A stretch of DNA of 64,000 nucleotides from Micropterix aruncella (GCA_944548615.1 OX155960.1:31391888-31455887), one strand, 5' to 3'; positions 1 to 13,298 are shown, counted from the stretch's first letter. Made by a program: numbers and translations. The notes: a model not told the origin generated them from the sequence alone.

Positions 1-420
1 TTAATACTGCGCATAAACAAAAAAAAAATCTGAAATGTGTCATAAATCGGAAGCTTTTCACTATATTACAGAGGAACTGATGCTGAAAATCTATACATCA
101 TTTGTGAGACCCATTTTGGAACACTCCTATCAATTCTGGAACCCATACTTTAGAAAGGATATCGATCTGCTGGCGAAAGTACAGCGAAGAGTGACTAAAA
201 TCCCTTTTAACTTGAAGCATCAACATACGAGGAAATATTTGCCGGCTCTCGGTTTGACCACTCTGAAACTATGCAGTGCATGGAGTGACTCGATTGAGAC
301 ATATAAGATCCTGACTGCATCGTATGACGTTCCTGAGTTGCAGACTATCTACACCGTGGACACTGAGATTTGAAACTCCAGTGTGAATAATTTCATTCAA
401 ATCCTAAAAAACATTTTCTC
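1..420 (+). mobile_element. LINE reverse-transcriptase C-terminal remnant
   Basis: An open frame at 35-373 (112 codons) matches the region after the catalytic core of CR1/Jockey-type LINE reverse transcriptases: the motif FVRPILEHSYQFWNPY followed by KVQRRVTKI is the usual 'connected, thumb-like' tail. The catalytic domain is not present; the element is cut by the window edge. It lies in what should be the last intron of the WBP2-like gene on the other strand. It is a dead fragment, not a host gene. Confidence 0.75.
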
Positions 421-519
421 AGTGGTGGAGTGGTAAACGAATGGTATTCTGTAATACTAATGGAATTCTGTAATAACATTCATTTCGACCCTAAATTACA
501 GTGAGATGATGTAACTTAC

Positions 520-2238
520 CAGCGCTGGACATTCCAGAGGTTGCAGGCGGATAGCCCCCATAGGGATATCCTCCGTTCTGTGCGGGCGCTTGACCCGGAT
601 AGGCGGGGGGTGCCGAGTAGCCTCCGGCGTAGGCGTCTCCGCCGTAGGCATTTCCGCCGTAGGCCGGGGGGTAAGCTGGGCCCGCTTGGAAACCAGCCTG
701 CGGTGCATATGACCCCACGCCTGGATACGGCGGCGGAGCGCTCGACATGAACACCGTGTCCGGCGATGGCCGATCTGGGAAAACCTGTAATTCAAAGGCG
801 ATTAAATGAACGCGAACTAATCGGAGATACTACTGCATCGAAGAATGGATCGCTCACGTTGGTGGGCGGAACCCATCCGTAGTAGCCTTGAGGCTGCGGC
901 GTGTAGGCAGGCGGCGGTGCGGCGGCCCAGGGACCTTCCTGTGGGATATACGGCGGAGGAGCGTCATTGAAGCCGCGACTCGCTGCAAAAATAGCAGAAT
1001 AACCATTTAGTGAACGTCGCCTTAATTTAAGTGGAATAAAAAGTTGGTTGTCTTTTCCCGAACGGAGAACTCCAACTTATTAACGAAAATGAGAGGTACA
1101 AAAAGGAAGCCTTCTTCTGAAGAGGGCCGCCCTAGTCACCTAATTACTCTGCCAGTGGTTTAAATGAGTCAACAAAAATGTCTGCATTTGAGCTTGCATA
1201 CGTCTCCTGAAGTAAGTTTAAAAGGCATGTGTTAAATAATTCCAGTAGCATAAACAAAATAAATTTTTGCGGTAAACCATATCATGCATGCCATATTTAT
1301 TTTAATATTCTAAATAATACACAGATAGAGTAAGAGGATAATAGTCACCATTTTAAGTAGCCTGTCCTTGTTTTTATGTTATGTATTTGAAAGATTTGAA
1401 GATAGATTTCTTACACTGATTTAGTGTTTATTTTGTTTATTCTTTTATTTATTAGGTTGTCTCCCCATTCCTTTGATAAAGTTAGCCATTACCTGCCTTC
1501 ATATTCAATAATTATCCACACAAATTATTAAAACATCTTAAGAGTAGCAGAAATAGAATACTGGCTTCAAGCAACGACTAGGTGTTAACTTGAGAATGCG
1601 ACGGGAACATTCATGTTTGATAAACGCCGCAATAATGATGAATAGATTACCCATATGTGCCAGTTTCAGCATAGCCTGCCCGAAGTCAATCGCTCCTCCG
1701 GCTTTGAAAGTAAGCTTAAATTTGGCTTCCCCCAGCCAGTTGCCGTTGGGCTGCGCCCGCACTTTGCCTTTTATGTAATTTGCTCCGAAAACCGGCTGCT
1801 CCACCGTCATCTAAAACCGAGCAAATAGATGCGGATATTATTCTCGCTCGCATCGGGATAATTATAATGAACATTGGGATAATTATTCCAAACTCACATC
1901 GTGGAGAGCGACATACGGAAAGCTGAACGACCTCATGGTAGCGTTGAGGCTGTCGGAATTATAAATCAGCCTATGCGTCGTGAGATACATTCGTCCATTT
2001 TTCGAACCCTTGAACTCGGGAGATTCCTGCCCGTGAAACTCCAATGTTACATTTTTGGCGAACAGTATAATCCTGAAATCGTCCACACGGTTTAAAAACA
2101 GCACATTAAAAAGTTACACATAAACCGCCCACACAAATCAAAAAAACAGCTTAATAAAAATTCGCACAAAAAAAAGACTCACGCTTCTCCTTGGTGAACT
2201 AAAACGCCGTTGTCGGCGTGGGCCGTATTTAGCGACAT
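520..2238 (-). CDS. WBP2: WW domain-binding protein 2 (WBP2) homologue, 3' end missing
   Basis: Five minus-strand exons join in frame: 2238-2183, 2072-1898, 1810-1651, 982-858 and 784-520, each with AG/GT borders, giving 260 residues before a last exon that is not visible. The start [18 protein letters not shown] is that of insect WBP2 proteins. A GRAM/PH-like domain follows (residues about 20-130), with [18 protein letters not shown] and the family signature [13 protein letters not shown]. The rest is rich in Pro, Gly, Tyr and Ala and holds PPxY ligands ([15 protein letters not shown]) that bind WW domains of YAP/Yorkie or NEDD4-type proteins. In animals WBP2 is a transcriptional co-activator adaptor. 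Exon 5 ends at a clear donor (520), so the final few codons lie beyond position 1, behind a LINE insertion. The gene is divergent from USP36. Confidence 0.9.
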
Positions 2239-3218
2239 TTTAAATGTGATTTACAATCCCTTTTACCGCGGTATAAGCCGGACTTTCTATAGAAAACCCC
2301 GAGAACGCAATAAATTCTGACAGCTGTTGTTGTGACTAATCACAAACAGACAAACGTCAGTTGTAGCGTTGTGCAGCAAAATACTCTGCTCTCAGCCATC
2401 GATTACATTTCATTACGATTATCAGTGTGGTAACACTGGCAACAGCGTTGCCATAGAATTCAAAAATCCATATTCTCTGATAAATAATAAAATTAAATAG
2501 TCCACCTCTTCGTATAATTTTGCTCTCAGCAAAATATCCACCACAATGACATGTTATAAATAATATAAAATGTCTTTCCTATAAACAGGTGTTCCTTAAA
2601 TATAATATTGACATACTACATACCTATACATTCATTGGTTCATGTATATGCACCCGCATAAAGCAACGCGCCGGCCGGTGTTATGATGGTAACAGGTGTC
2701 AACAGGTAAAATGTTCACAGATATGGAGGGTAACGTAATGAGTGAAGAATTATACCCGTTAAAAGAATAGGCAACGATAAATAGCGGCAGGATTGAAATA
2801 CGCGAAATTGACAAATAATGGAGTGCGCCGTTTTCATTTCAGTGTGGTGTCGAAAGGGAGGAACAAATACGGATGGTCTCGTGTTTCGTAGTTGTATGCG
2901 CTTAATAGATAGACAACTTTGTGAGAGGAGGGGGCGCTGATACATCGATGGTTTTGGAAGGGGTGAGGAAAAGAGAAGTGCGAACTGAGTCTCTGTGGTT
3001 TCCGTTTAGGCCATCGCAAAGTTTTGAGGGGGCCAGTGGTTCCCTTATAAGCGATGCAGGCTAAATTGTTGATGTTTCATAAATGTTTTATTATTTTTTT
3101 GTTGATGGACATTTTTGAATCGGAGAAGACTGTTGAACTGTAAATATGCGAACATTAATTGTATTCGTTTATTAACCAGAATTTATTTTATACCCACAAT
3201 TTAAAATACTAGTTATTA

Positions 3219-3717
3219 CCAAGGACGTATCTAGGGGGAGAAGCACAAGGGACGCCCCCCCCCCCCCATTCCGATTTTTTTGAGTAAAAGACAAAGTAAA
3301 AAAAAATGATAATCAGGGAGAATCCGTGACTTATGTACCTAGTGTCAGGCACGTATCCCAGGGGGGGGGGGGGGGGGATGATTTAACCCGTCGGACGCCA
3401 ACAGTGCCTATAGGCACTTTGCATCGTTTGACAGATCCGCATGTAACCGTTTCGGATGGCCTCCATATATATTATATAAATATATAATATACTTGACTAA
3501 CAATTAATTACTAGGTAACAAGAGGGAATTCATGAAAAAGCGATATTGTTAGTATTTATTCATAAAATTGACGAAAAAGTTGCGGCGCAGTTTTTCGCGC
3601 GCGAAGCCTGGCTTTCGAGCGGTTAACCCCCGGAAATCCAGCATATTTTCGTTTCATTGTCTCGTTGTTTCAATGAATTTCCCCCTCCACGAAACTGAAT
3701 TCTGGATACATGCCTAG
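3219..3717 (+). mobile_element. CCAAGG-type MITE, interrupted by a nested TTAA MITE
   Basis: The left end CCAAGGACGTATC and the reverse complement of the right end (CTAGGCATGTATCC) form imperfect terminal inverted repeats. The flanks TTATTA and TTATTT may be an aged duplication. It carries long C and G runs. A second copy in the other orientation lies at 39214-39470 and lacks the nested insertion, so the two align on both sides of 3383-3626. Confidence 0.7.
3383..3626 (+). mobile_element. TTAA-flanked MITE (piggyBac-like), family 1, copy 1
   Basis: Bounded by TTAA on both sides, with ends CCCGTCGGACGCC and (reverse complement) CCGCTCGAAAGCC. Inside it has the perfect stem GTGCCTATAGGCAC and an AT-rich core. 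The same unit occurs at 24285-24494 and 42552-42799. TTAA target sites and C-rich ends are typical of piggyBac-related MITEs; no transposase is present. Confidence 0.75.
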
Positions 3718-4270
3718 TTATTTAGAAGTAATTCATTACGGAATATGAAACACATGACAATTGTTTTTTTTCCATAATGACTATGATAAATCCTGAAGCC
3801 ACTCTTCACAGTAACTCTTGCGCCTACGACAAGGAGGTGAATCGGCACAGCTGGAGCCACTTTATATTCCACATAACATAATATAAAATGTATTCATAAT
3901 TTTATACATTGAGACAGCATAGGTCCTATTTATTCGTAATGTAATGTTATACTGGCAGTATTTTACAGATGTGTAAAACAATGTTAATTTGGCAGTCTCT
4001 TTTGAATGTTATGAACTGGCAGATTTGTGGCTAAAAAGCTATGAAACCTTCAAAATATCCCAAATAAACCGTTGTCGTTATAGTTCTGAAATATTGGAAA
4101 TACATTGTCATAACTTCATCAACTATTAAAACCTGGATTTCCTTTTAGTAGAAGGCTGACGAAAATGACGATTTTCTGTTTCGCATGTACTTACTATAGT
4201 ACCTACATAAATTATTATTATTTATGATTACATAGGTATGTACCTACATGAAAAAAAGTATGTCCAAAAA
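3718..4270. other. Unannotated AT-rich intergenic DNA
   Basis: Non-coding sequence upstream of USP36 with scattered GTACCTA/TAGGTAC motifs. I see no gene or bounded element in it. Confidence 0.4.
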
Positions 4271-4552
4271 TATTACTGTTCAGTCAGCCGGCCGGCGGTG
4301 TTGTCTGGCAACGCTGCAGTCTTGGCGAACGAATCACACATGGCTGCTTGCTAGGTTCTCTACTCGCCGTTTATTCGTGTTATTTCCGTTTCGTTTCGAT
4401 ATATTTCCCCGTCGCGGGATGTAGGAAAGTTTTAAATTTGTTGCGCCGTGCGATGTTTGTGATTCGGTAGCGTCGTAACGGTGGTTTGCGGACGCAATTA
4501 CCTCGCTCGGTCATCCCGGTTGCCGCCGCTCTCATTATTTTTTGGAGGTAAA

Positions 4553-7500
4553 ATGCCAGCGTCCGTCTGCGATCCGGTATCAAACGCGTTGCGTTTATCA
4601 CTCTCTAATGACCATTCGTCTGCCGGTGATGTCCTGGACAATCGGCTCATCGCCTCGGCCAAAACGGTACTCCTCACCAAGATAGACTTCGAAGAATCCG
4701 GCAATTATCAGTCGAATCTTTTGGAAGGTCTCAAGTCGAAATATGTTGTTATACGACCGAAGAAACCGTCCGCCGATGGTAAAATTGTTAAGAATGATGC
4801 GGAATCTTCTCCGGGTACGTGGATTCAAATTTATAACCTAATTTTTTATTGATAAAATCGACTGTCATCTCACGATTTGTTTTATTGGTATTTTAGGTGT
4901 GAAAGGAGAGTGCAAGCTTCCTGCTCCTCAACGAGTCTTGTTTCCGTTCGATTCAGTTTCTTTCGGTTGGTCCGGAAAAGATTTTCAAGTAGGATGCGGA
5001 ATGATCAATTTAGGGAATAGTTGTTATTTGAATTCGACGCTTCAAGCGCTGTTCCATGTGCCGGCCTTTGCCAATTGGCTGATGTCTGACTCGCAGCATT
5101 TGAACAAATGTAATCACTCAGGTTTGTATTTCATTGTTTACATTGCATTTAACAGTGAAGCTAGTAAAATGGCGGTAAATGAAAAGCCCCCTTACTCCAT
5201 GTCTGCCAATTTTTATTGTTTTCGTTTTGCATATAAAGTTGTCGGTGAAAAAAAAATTTAATCTAAACACCCCTTTAAAGTAAGTAACCATCTTAAAATA
5301 CAACACCCTTGAAATTCGCCACCCCCTTATGTACTTCACGTACTATGTACTTACATCTAAATATACTTTAAACCTGGTTCAAAATATCAGGAGATTATGA
5401 TACACGAGGAGATATTACAGATTTAATATTCTATACTCTCTCATGTACCCATACAATTGGTTTCGAGTCAGAATGCATTTTCAAATTTGGAACAACATCG
5501 TCTCTTTCACACTGCGTAACTTCGTCTCTTTAGCTCGATTTGAATGATGGCCTCTCGCCCACTATGACCTCTCACAATATGAACTATTTTTTGTAAATAT
5601 TTTTCCCTATTTTTTTTAAAAATTGTTAAAAAAAATCAATTATGACAGTCTCACCAAAACATTAATTACTGCCAAACCACTGTACCCATAATTAAAATAA
5701 AACATTAACATAATAAAATAAAACAAATTAAATTAACATAAAATTAAAACGGGGCCGTCACGCTGAATCGAGTTGTGGCCGATATCGGCCAATTGGGGCT
5801 CTAAGGGTTAAGGGTTAATCAAAAAGGGCCACTCCATGTGCCTTGCACTGCATTACTAACTTCATGGATTTAGCATTTTATATGACCCTATGACCCTCTT
5901 GCTCAGTGTCATTAATTTAAAAAAATATAATTTTTTAGAGGGTTGTATCGTGTGCAGTATGAGATCGGTGCTGGTGGCTACCCAACGTTCCAACGGCCCC
6001 ATTAAACCATGGCAAGTGTATTCCAAGCTGAGGCTGATCTGCAGACATTTGGTACCGGGTCGGCAGGAAGACGCCCATGAATTCCTCAGGTAATTGTCAA
6101 TCTTTCATTCCATTTAGACTTCTAATTTGACATTTTTGCTTTAACCCTAAAATAAAGAGGGGTTGCCATACTGGCCTGAAACGGGTTCCCCAAATTTTAT
6201 TATGTTTTATTTATTCACTTTTTAATTTATTTCTCTAATTCAATTATATTTCATTGCTTTTGTAAGGGCCGCCATCCATTATTGAATATGCAGATATCAA
6301 TCTCCATAAGAACTACGCCAACCACCGTATCTATATCCACTCGGATAGCAAGGCAGCTCTTATGGCACTAGCCTCGAATACTATTAATTCAAAGCTAGTG
6401 CAAAACTGCGTATCACTACTGAATTCCCTGGGCGAAAAGAACAGGGTAATTCTAAGATGGGTTCCCGGCCATGCAGGAATCGAGGGAAATGAAAAAGCCG
6501 ATGAACTTGCTAAGACGGGAGCAAAGGGAATGTTATACGGCCCTGAACCTTGCTGTGGCGTACCAAAAAGCCTTGCAAACCTAATGCTCAAACAAATATG
6601 TTTAGAACAATCTGCCAACCACGGGAACAACACGCCAGGGTTGAATCAATCCAAAGTGCTAATTAAGGCTTACGACCCTAAGACGGCCCGTGAGCCCTTA
6701 TGGCTAAATAGGAACAATCTATGCATACTGGTGAGGCCGCTCACGGGGCATTGTGGCCTTAACAAACACATGTACAACCTCAAGCTCCGAGACACAAAAA
6801 TGTGCAGGTTTTGCCAAGGGGCAGAGGAAACTCCCCTGCACCTCATGTGCGAGTGTGGCCCGCTGATGCATAAAAGATACATCCACTTGGGTGGTCATTA
6901 CCTCCAACCTGAGGAGGTAAAGCAATCTGGCGCCAAAAGCCTGTTGCAGTTCTTAAATGACACAAGGCTTAGCGTAGAACTATAGTAGGTGGCGAACGCA
7001 ATAGATTAGCAATGGTCGCAGTGTTACAAGGCTCATAAAGACCTTAGAAAAGCCCTACAAAAGAAATTAAAAAAAAAATTAAAAAGGGCCGCCATTTTTG
7101 AAAACGATTGATGCATGCACTGGCATTAAGCCCCTTTTGAGTAGATCCATACATTACATCATTAGTTACGTACCATTTTATTTCTTTAAAAAATCCTGAA
7201 ATGTGTTGAAATAGGTAGGTACCAACGGCTTTTTAAACTGCTGTACGATTTCATCGAAACATTCCTGGCAACGCTGCCGGTAACATGTGCCGTTCGTCCG
7301 TCCGTGCCCGATGCTGCATTACCGTCAAATCGCCCCTTCGATTATATCAAATAGGTATATTATAAGCGATTATATCAAATATCAAATAGGTATATCAGAA
7401 TGTAATATTTGCTAAAAGCAAAAAGTCTTCTAAGATCACTCTGCGTGATCTTCTATCCAGCCTTCTTTAACACTTAGGGAGTCAAACCCTAATTTATAGC

Positions 7501-10500
7501 ATAAGTACCCGCTACTGGGTCTACTGGACCCAGTATAATATCATAAGTTTATTCATAAACTGCTTAATTAAAGTAAATATTTACTTCCTAATAAGGATTA
7601 TATATGAACAAAGAAATACATTATTGAATCAAATACTATTTTTTATTGTATTTCTTTATAGTTGTAGGCTAATCGTATCCATACACAGTTACATGTAGGC
7701 TAATCGTATCCTTACACACCTCGACCCATACACACCTTTTACGTCTTTAGCACTCTCGCGCGGCGCGCTAACTTATGACAAGGTCGTCATTTGCTGTGCT
7801 ACGCTATCGTTGAAAAGTACTTAGAGTGACAACGTTGAAATTAAAAAGTTATTAAGCAAAATACAAAGGACTGGGTCCGTTAGACCTATTAGCGAGTCCT
7901 GAAGTGTTAAGTACGCCACCAGGCCTGTAGTCTAAGCTGCTTTTTGAAACGCTACTTTTGCCACTAAAGCCTATCTGTTAGTGCATTCTACTTAGAAAAT
8001 TTTCAACCGCACAGTCGCCCATGACGACCCACGCCTGTTGGTGGGTCTATTGATGCTTTTTTATATTTCTCGCACCGTTTTCACAGGAGGAAATAGGGAG
8101 GTGTTAGCGTTTTTTATGTATGTATGCCAGTCATTAGTGGAGTCCCATTTCCGCTTTCCAGCTTTGGGAGCTGCAGTTGGTTTTGTAGGGTTTTTAGCTA
8201 AAGGAACAGGTTTTCATCGCGAAAAAGTATGGGTTTTGAGAGGACACTTTATGACAGCGTGGTTTCAATATGTGATTTTGTTTAACCTATTTTATGCAAT
8301 GATTCTTAGACGGGTGTTACACGTTCAATTTGGCAACAGTTCAGTCCGCGACCTTGATTATGAACTGACTGGTGGACTGATGGAAACTATCAAAATGTTT
8401 GAAAATCCATCAGTTCAGTCCATCAGTCAACGCAATAAATGATCAGTTTCCCGTCAGTCTGACCAACGTCACGGACTGAACTGATGCCAGATTGAACACC
8501 CGTCCTAGTCTTTGTTTCATGGGGATTTCAGTTTTCATTACTAATATACCTACAGGAAAGTTAGTCGGAGTCGTGTCAGACCATTTATTCACCAAGCACC
8601 TATAGTGTTTGCATTTGCAAGCGATGCTGCGTAGTTAAAATTCAACATTTGCAGTACACACTAATCACTTTGCAAACCTTCTTCCAAAAGGAGTCAAACA
8701 TAGGTAGATGTGACCAATCAGTGACTATAAATCATATTTCTTTTCTCTTATTCCAGATATTTGATTGAAGCGATGGAGAAGAGCTTCTTGTCGAGATACG
8801 GCAATTCGGCAACTCAGTTGGACCAGTACAGTAAAGAAACGACGCCGCTGAATCAGATTTTGGGCGGTTATCTCCGATCCGCCGTACGGTGCCTGACGTG
8901 CGGCCACGTTTCCACCACCTTTCAGCATTTTCAAGACCTTCTGCTCGATATTCGTAAAGCGGCCACTATGGACGACGCGCTCGACACTTTCTTTTCCCGG
9001 GAGCGACTAGAGGATCTCGGATACAAGTGCGAAGCTTGCAACAAGAAGGTAATCAATTTGCATTCACTTCTGAGAAAGTTAGCAAATGAAGCTTTATTAA
9101 TACTGAAGTTCGGCCCACAAGCAGAGATAAAATTTGTAAATGCGACCGCTTACACCCCCCTCCGCTTCTTCGCAGGGGCCACTTACCTTTTCGATGTCAT
9201 ATTTATGACGCCTGGGGCAGACGCCTTTATAACCTCTTACAAATAATTCACTAACAAACAATTCCATTCGGTAACGAACAATTCAATTTTAGCCTGAGCA
9301 AGTTTGAGTAAGAGCGCTTGAGAGGAGCGCGAGCGCTTTGTCAAACAGCTGCAGAGCTCAGCGCCATACAAAAAAAGGCGTTTTACCTCTACCTTGATGT
9401 CTGATCCGCTATCGCTTGCAATAAGTGTCCTACGTGTTCTCGCTGTTATAGAAAATTGCTTGTAGAATTGAGCCACTCAGAGTTGTAGAATTCAGACACT
9501 CGTTAGACGACCTAACTTTTGGTGGTTAGCGTTGTTATACCTATTGATTACTTAATTGTTACTTATTCAGGTATCGGCAACAAAGCAGTTTTATATTGAG
9601 AGAGCACCAGCCGTCCTCTGCATAGCGTTGAAACGTTTCTCCCTCGGCAGCGGCAAACTATCCAAACACATCAGCTACAGACCTCACCTCAGCCTCAACA
9701 AATACAGCTTCCATAAAAACAAAGTCGTCGATTTGGTGAGTGCAGTATTATTTTATGCACACAAACTAACTTCAAATCAATTTCTTATAAATTTGATTTT
9801 TCCAACAGAATTATCGCCTCGTCGCTCTCGTCACTCACCTGGGTCCCTCGAACAGTTGTGGCCATTACACGGCCGTCGGACACACCTCGAGCGGCACTTT
9901 CCATCAATTCGACGATTCCTGCGTGCGAAGCCTGCCCATCTCCTCCGTCCTGGCGACCAACGCCTACATCATGTTTTACGAAATGGACAAAACTGCACAA
10001 AACAAGATGGACACTTCTGCCAATACGTCGCCTGTAGTGTACGGGCCGAAACTACCTAATAACCACTATTTAAACAGACCGAACGTTCCGCACAAGATCC
10101 TCTCCGTGACGAACGGTGCAGGAAACCCGCCGCCCAATTTCAACTCTCCGCCAAAGTCGATTCTGAAAAACGGCAACGCGACTAACGGACACTCAAACAC
10201 GAACGAAAACGGAAACTGCCAAATGAAGAAACAGCCAATAATGCAAAATTTCAATAAAGGTGTGAAAATAATCAACGACATGTTCTGCGACGAGACAAAT
10301 GGACATAATCGGCACCGCGACGCCGAACCGACTGCTTCTTCCTCGACTGATAAATCGCCAAATGGAAAATGTCGAACCGATCGCGATAGTAAATCACCTT
10401 CGAATAAAAGTTCGGGCAGTGGCTGTTCGAGTTTTTCCAGCGAAACAAACTGCTCTCGTTTGGTGCCTTACGATGCGGAGTCCAGCGACGACGAAGATGA

Positions 10501-13298
10501 CAGTTTTAAAACTGTCAAAAAGACTGCCAATTTGAATGAAAACTATAATATCACAAGCACCGGCAAGAACAACTGGACCGTTTCGGTGGAGAACTCCGCT
10601 GCCACAAGTACAAATCAAAATAACATTAAGACGTGAGTAGTCAGTCAGTATTTATAATTTAGTTAACTGCTGTTTCTAATCGCACCTTAATAATACATCT
10701 CCATCCGTCACGGTCTTTTGATTAGGCCATGATTTGTTCATCTGAGATATGTTCTGTACCCCTTCAAAGTATATAGACTTACCATCGCAAATTGGACATC
10801 ATAGTAAACGGAATCTGTAAGTCCCGAATTTGTAAAATCCTTAGATAGCTTTTAGTTCTGAAGTGGGCCCAAGGAAAAAAACAAAAAATCAACCAAAATA
10901 GTGATTTTTTGTAAAAAAAAATACAGGTTTTGGGGGTTTATCATTCAGAAACAATGTAACATATAGCATTATTTTTTATTGTTATTAAAAATTAATAGGT
11001 AGTTACAAAACTATTCACCCGAAAACTAATAGGTAGGTATATTATAGCATTACTGCTGGTGAGCCTATATCACAAATACTATTCACTTGAAAAGTTACCC
11101 ATTTAATTTTTAAAACATTTTTGCAAAGACCACTTCTTTGGGGAGTCTATTCCAGTTGTTGACAACATGGTTGGATATAAAGTACTTTCTTGGATTCAGT
11201 GGCGATTGTCGCTGCTAGCTTCAAGGAATTTCCTCGCAGGTTTCTATTCTCGTTAAGCGGAAACAGGTGCACTATGTCTTCACAATTGTATGCCCAGAAA
11301 GAATCTTAATAAGGTCTTCTCGTTCTCATCATTCATTCAGGGTTGAGACTAGAAGCCTTTTCTCATAGCTCATCCTTTTTAACTGAGAGGCAGCTAAAAA
11401 AAGCTCCGCTGTACTCTTTCCAGCAGGTCCACATCTTTAGCAAAGTACGAGCACCATACCTGGTCGCCATGTTGTAGTAACAAGCGGACATAGCTGTAAA
11501 TTTTGAAGATAGCATATACTAGAGAACTTTCTCTTTTCAAAATCTCAATAATGTGGGTCTTCCGCTTTAGGTCTTAAGTGACATAATCCTTACTCCTGCT
11601 TATTTACTACTTTTAGCTGAACACCCTCAAACAAGTAATCCATGTTATAGTTAGTATGTCCAATGTGAAGAACGTTAGACTTCTCCTTATTGAGGGAAAT
11701 GTGCCATTTCTCGGTCCATTCTGAGATTTGCTGGAGATCTTCATTGAGTAGGATATAGATCACAAGTGGGTTGGTGAAGATTGGTATCATCCGCATAGAA
11801 TGTCGGCGTGGAATGAATTGCTAAACGAAGATCTGCGATGTATAACGTAATAAGGACGGGTCCAAGGACAGAACCTTTTGGCACCCCATTAAGGGCACTT
11901 TGTTTGTGGGACAATTAGTTTCAAACTTGAAATTGGGCAACTGGGCAACTTAAAACTTTGGATCATTCAGAAAAGTTTCTATCAAAGCCAATAGCTTGCC
12001 ACGGTTGCCCAGATTTTTGAGCCTCTACAGTAGTCTTCGTATCGGTACTCTATCAAATGCCTTTTTTCAAAATCAAGGTTAGATATCAATGGGATTCAAT
12101 ATCACCACACATAGTTGGTTGGAAATAGTGGACCTTCCAGAGACGAATCCATGTTGCTCCTATATTAGGATATTGAATGGGAAAATTTTGGACACACTAA
12201 TTTTTTACATTGTTTTACACACAATACAAAAACTTGTGAGGTTTATCGGTCTGTAGTTTGCCGGTTAAAAAGATCGGTTTTGTTGATTCAAATGTTAAAG
12301 ATGCATTGTCGAAACAGTTTTGCATGATCTGTGAGATTGGTACGCTGAGGGCATTGGCGCAGGGCGATGGATGAAATGTCATCGGGTCCCATAGCAGTGT
12401 CATCACTATATGTCTTGAGGGCTATGTCCATCTCAGAAGGTGTTAACTGTACGTCTTGTAAGCATCTTCTATTTTCTTCCTTTTTCTTACTAGTTTCTAA
12501 GGATTTTGGGGGGTATTACCGACCCACACATATCTACACCACTGTCTGAATTAAGCTTATCCATTTCATTTACAAATGGTTTATAATACAAACTGAAATT
12601 AAAATTGATCCTCTTCATCAGATTCAATGAAGAATCCACCCCTAAAAAACCTTCAGACAGCGGAGTATCATCGAGCACTCCAAAAACTGAAGCCCAATCC
12701 AGCAACGGGATGATGAGCGGTCATCAGACACTAAACCACCTTCAGCAGCTGTCTCATCGGGGATACGGAGCTCCGGTCAGCACGTGGAATGGCACCAAAG
12801 CCAACCTGACCAAAGAGGTAAGAAACTCTCATGAAATTCGTAAGATTCTGCCAATCGGGCCCGTCAAATTTATGAATATTTTCACAGACGATCGACGAGA
12901 AGCGTTTTGAGCGAAAGCGCGCTTTGAACGGCGTCGACGAAATGGACGGTGGTCGTATGAAAAAGATGCGATACAACAAGTTCAACCGTTTCGACAGAAT
13001 GAAGAATGGATACAATCCGTTTCAGGTGCTTATGATTTTTCCTTATCCTCGGTATTCACTTTATAAAGACTCTTCGCTTCATCGCTATAATTATTATATT
13101 TTCCAGGAAAATCAGAACCGTCAGCATCAAAATCAAAACAGTTATTGGACGGGCGGGAACAATAATGTCTTCAACGGGGGAAACCAAGAACGGGGACAGT
13201 TCTACCATCACCAGTACCAGCGCAATAACCGGGGCCACAGCCGGTACAACCAGAATCGATACCGCAATCAATTCCAACACTACCCCCGGCATCGCTGA
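4553..13298 (+). CDS. USP36: Ubiquitin carboxyl-terminal hydrolase 36 (USP36/scrawny) homologue
   Basis: Nine exons join in frame to 814 codons: 4553-4814, 4897-5121, 5939-6089, 8757-9048, 9571-9735, 9809-10632, 12622-12817, 12888-13025 and 13107-13298. The product is a cysteine protease that removes ubiquitin; USP36 orthologues are nucleolar and support rRNA synthesis and ribosome assembly. The USP domain spans about residues 121-413: Cys box [19 protein letters not shown] (catalytic Cys130), [19 protein letters not shown], a Zn-ribbon ([10 protein letters not shown] and YKCEACNKK), His box [12 protein letters not shown] (His384) and FDDS (Asp400/401). The N-terminal [11 protein letters not shown]...[10 protein letters not shown] block is specific to USP36/42. 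The C-terminal half is low-complexity, then basic ([22 protein letters not shown]), fitting nucleolar targeting, and ends in an N/Q/R/Y-rich tail. I chose the ATG at 4553 over one 72 bp upstream because [10 protein letters not shown] begins the conserved part. Introns 3 and 6 hold transposon fragments. Confidence 0.93.
6276..7084 (+). mobile_element. 5'-truncated LINE carrying only the RNase H end, with target-site duplication
   Basis: The 11-bp direct repeat AGGGCCGCCAT flanks it (6265-6275 and 7085-7095), and it ends in an A-rich tail, as expected for target-primed reverse transcription. An open frame from about 6316 to 6985 encodes an RNase H domain ([34 protein letters not shown]) and a C-terminal Cys/His cluster ([18 protein letters not shown]) typical of R1/I/Jockey-like elements. 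It lies in intron 3 of USP36, in the sense direction. Confidence 0.85.
8309..8504. mobile_element. MITE with about 35-bp inverted ends
   Basis: The left end GACGGGTGTTACACG...CAGTTCAGTCCG is mirrored by CGGACTGAACTG...AACACCCGTC on the right. The inside repeats GACTGATGG-like words in both directions. A clean target-site duplication is not visible. An overlapping 134-codon open frame (8038-8442) is not credible as a gene because it runs from intron DNA into the MITE. Confidence 0.7.
11090..12420 (-). mobile_element. Decayed CR1/Jockey-type LINE reverse transcriptase, antisense in USP36 intron 6
   Basis: Broken minus-strand frames read, in order, [12 protein letters not shown] and FYADDT (catalytic centre, about 11780-11890), [17 protein letters not shown] (about 11650-11710) and [13 protein letters not shown] near 11130. 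Several stops and frameshifts interrupt it. It fills most of the 2-kb intron between USP36 exons 6 and 7. Confidence 0.8.

Larger units (their letters stand above)
2239..4552. promoter_or_regulatory. Divergent intergenic region between WBP2 and USP36
   Basis: The two start codons lie 2.3 kb apart and point away from each other. The DNA nearest to each gene is relatively GC-rich (about 2200-2420 and 4280-4552), which fits two promoters or one old shared promoter. The middle is transposon DNA (3219-3717), so the original spacing was smaller. I see no TATA box that I would defend. Confidence 0.45.

Noticed and set aside
8038..8442. 134-codon plus-strand open frame
   Set aside because: Runs through a USP36 intron into a MITE, has no family features, and its end is made of the MITE's own repeats.
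9049..9246. Extension of USP36 exon 4 through the intron
   Set aside because: The open frame after 9048 is fortuitous; GTAATC donor and the next acceptor at 9571 restore the conserved USP sequence.
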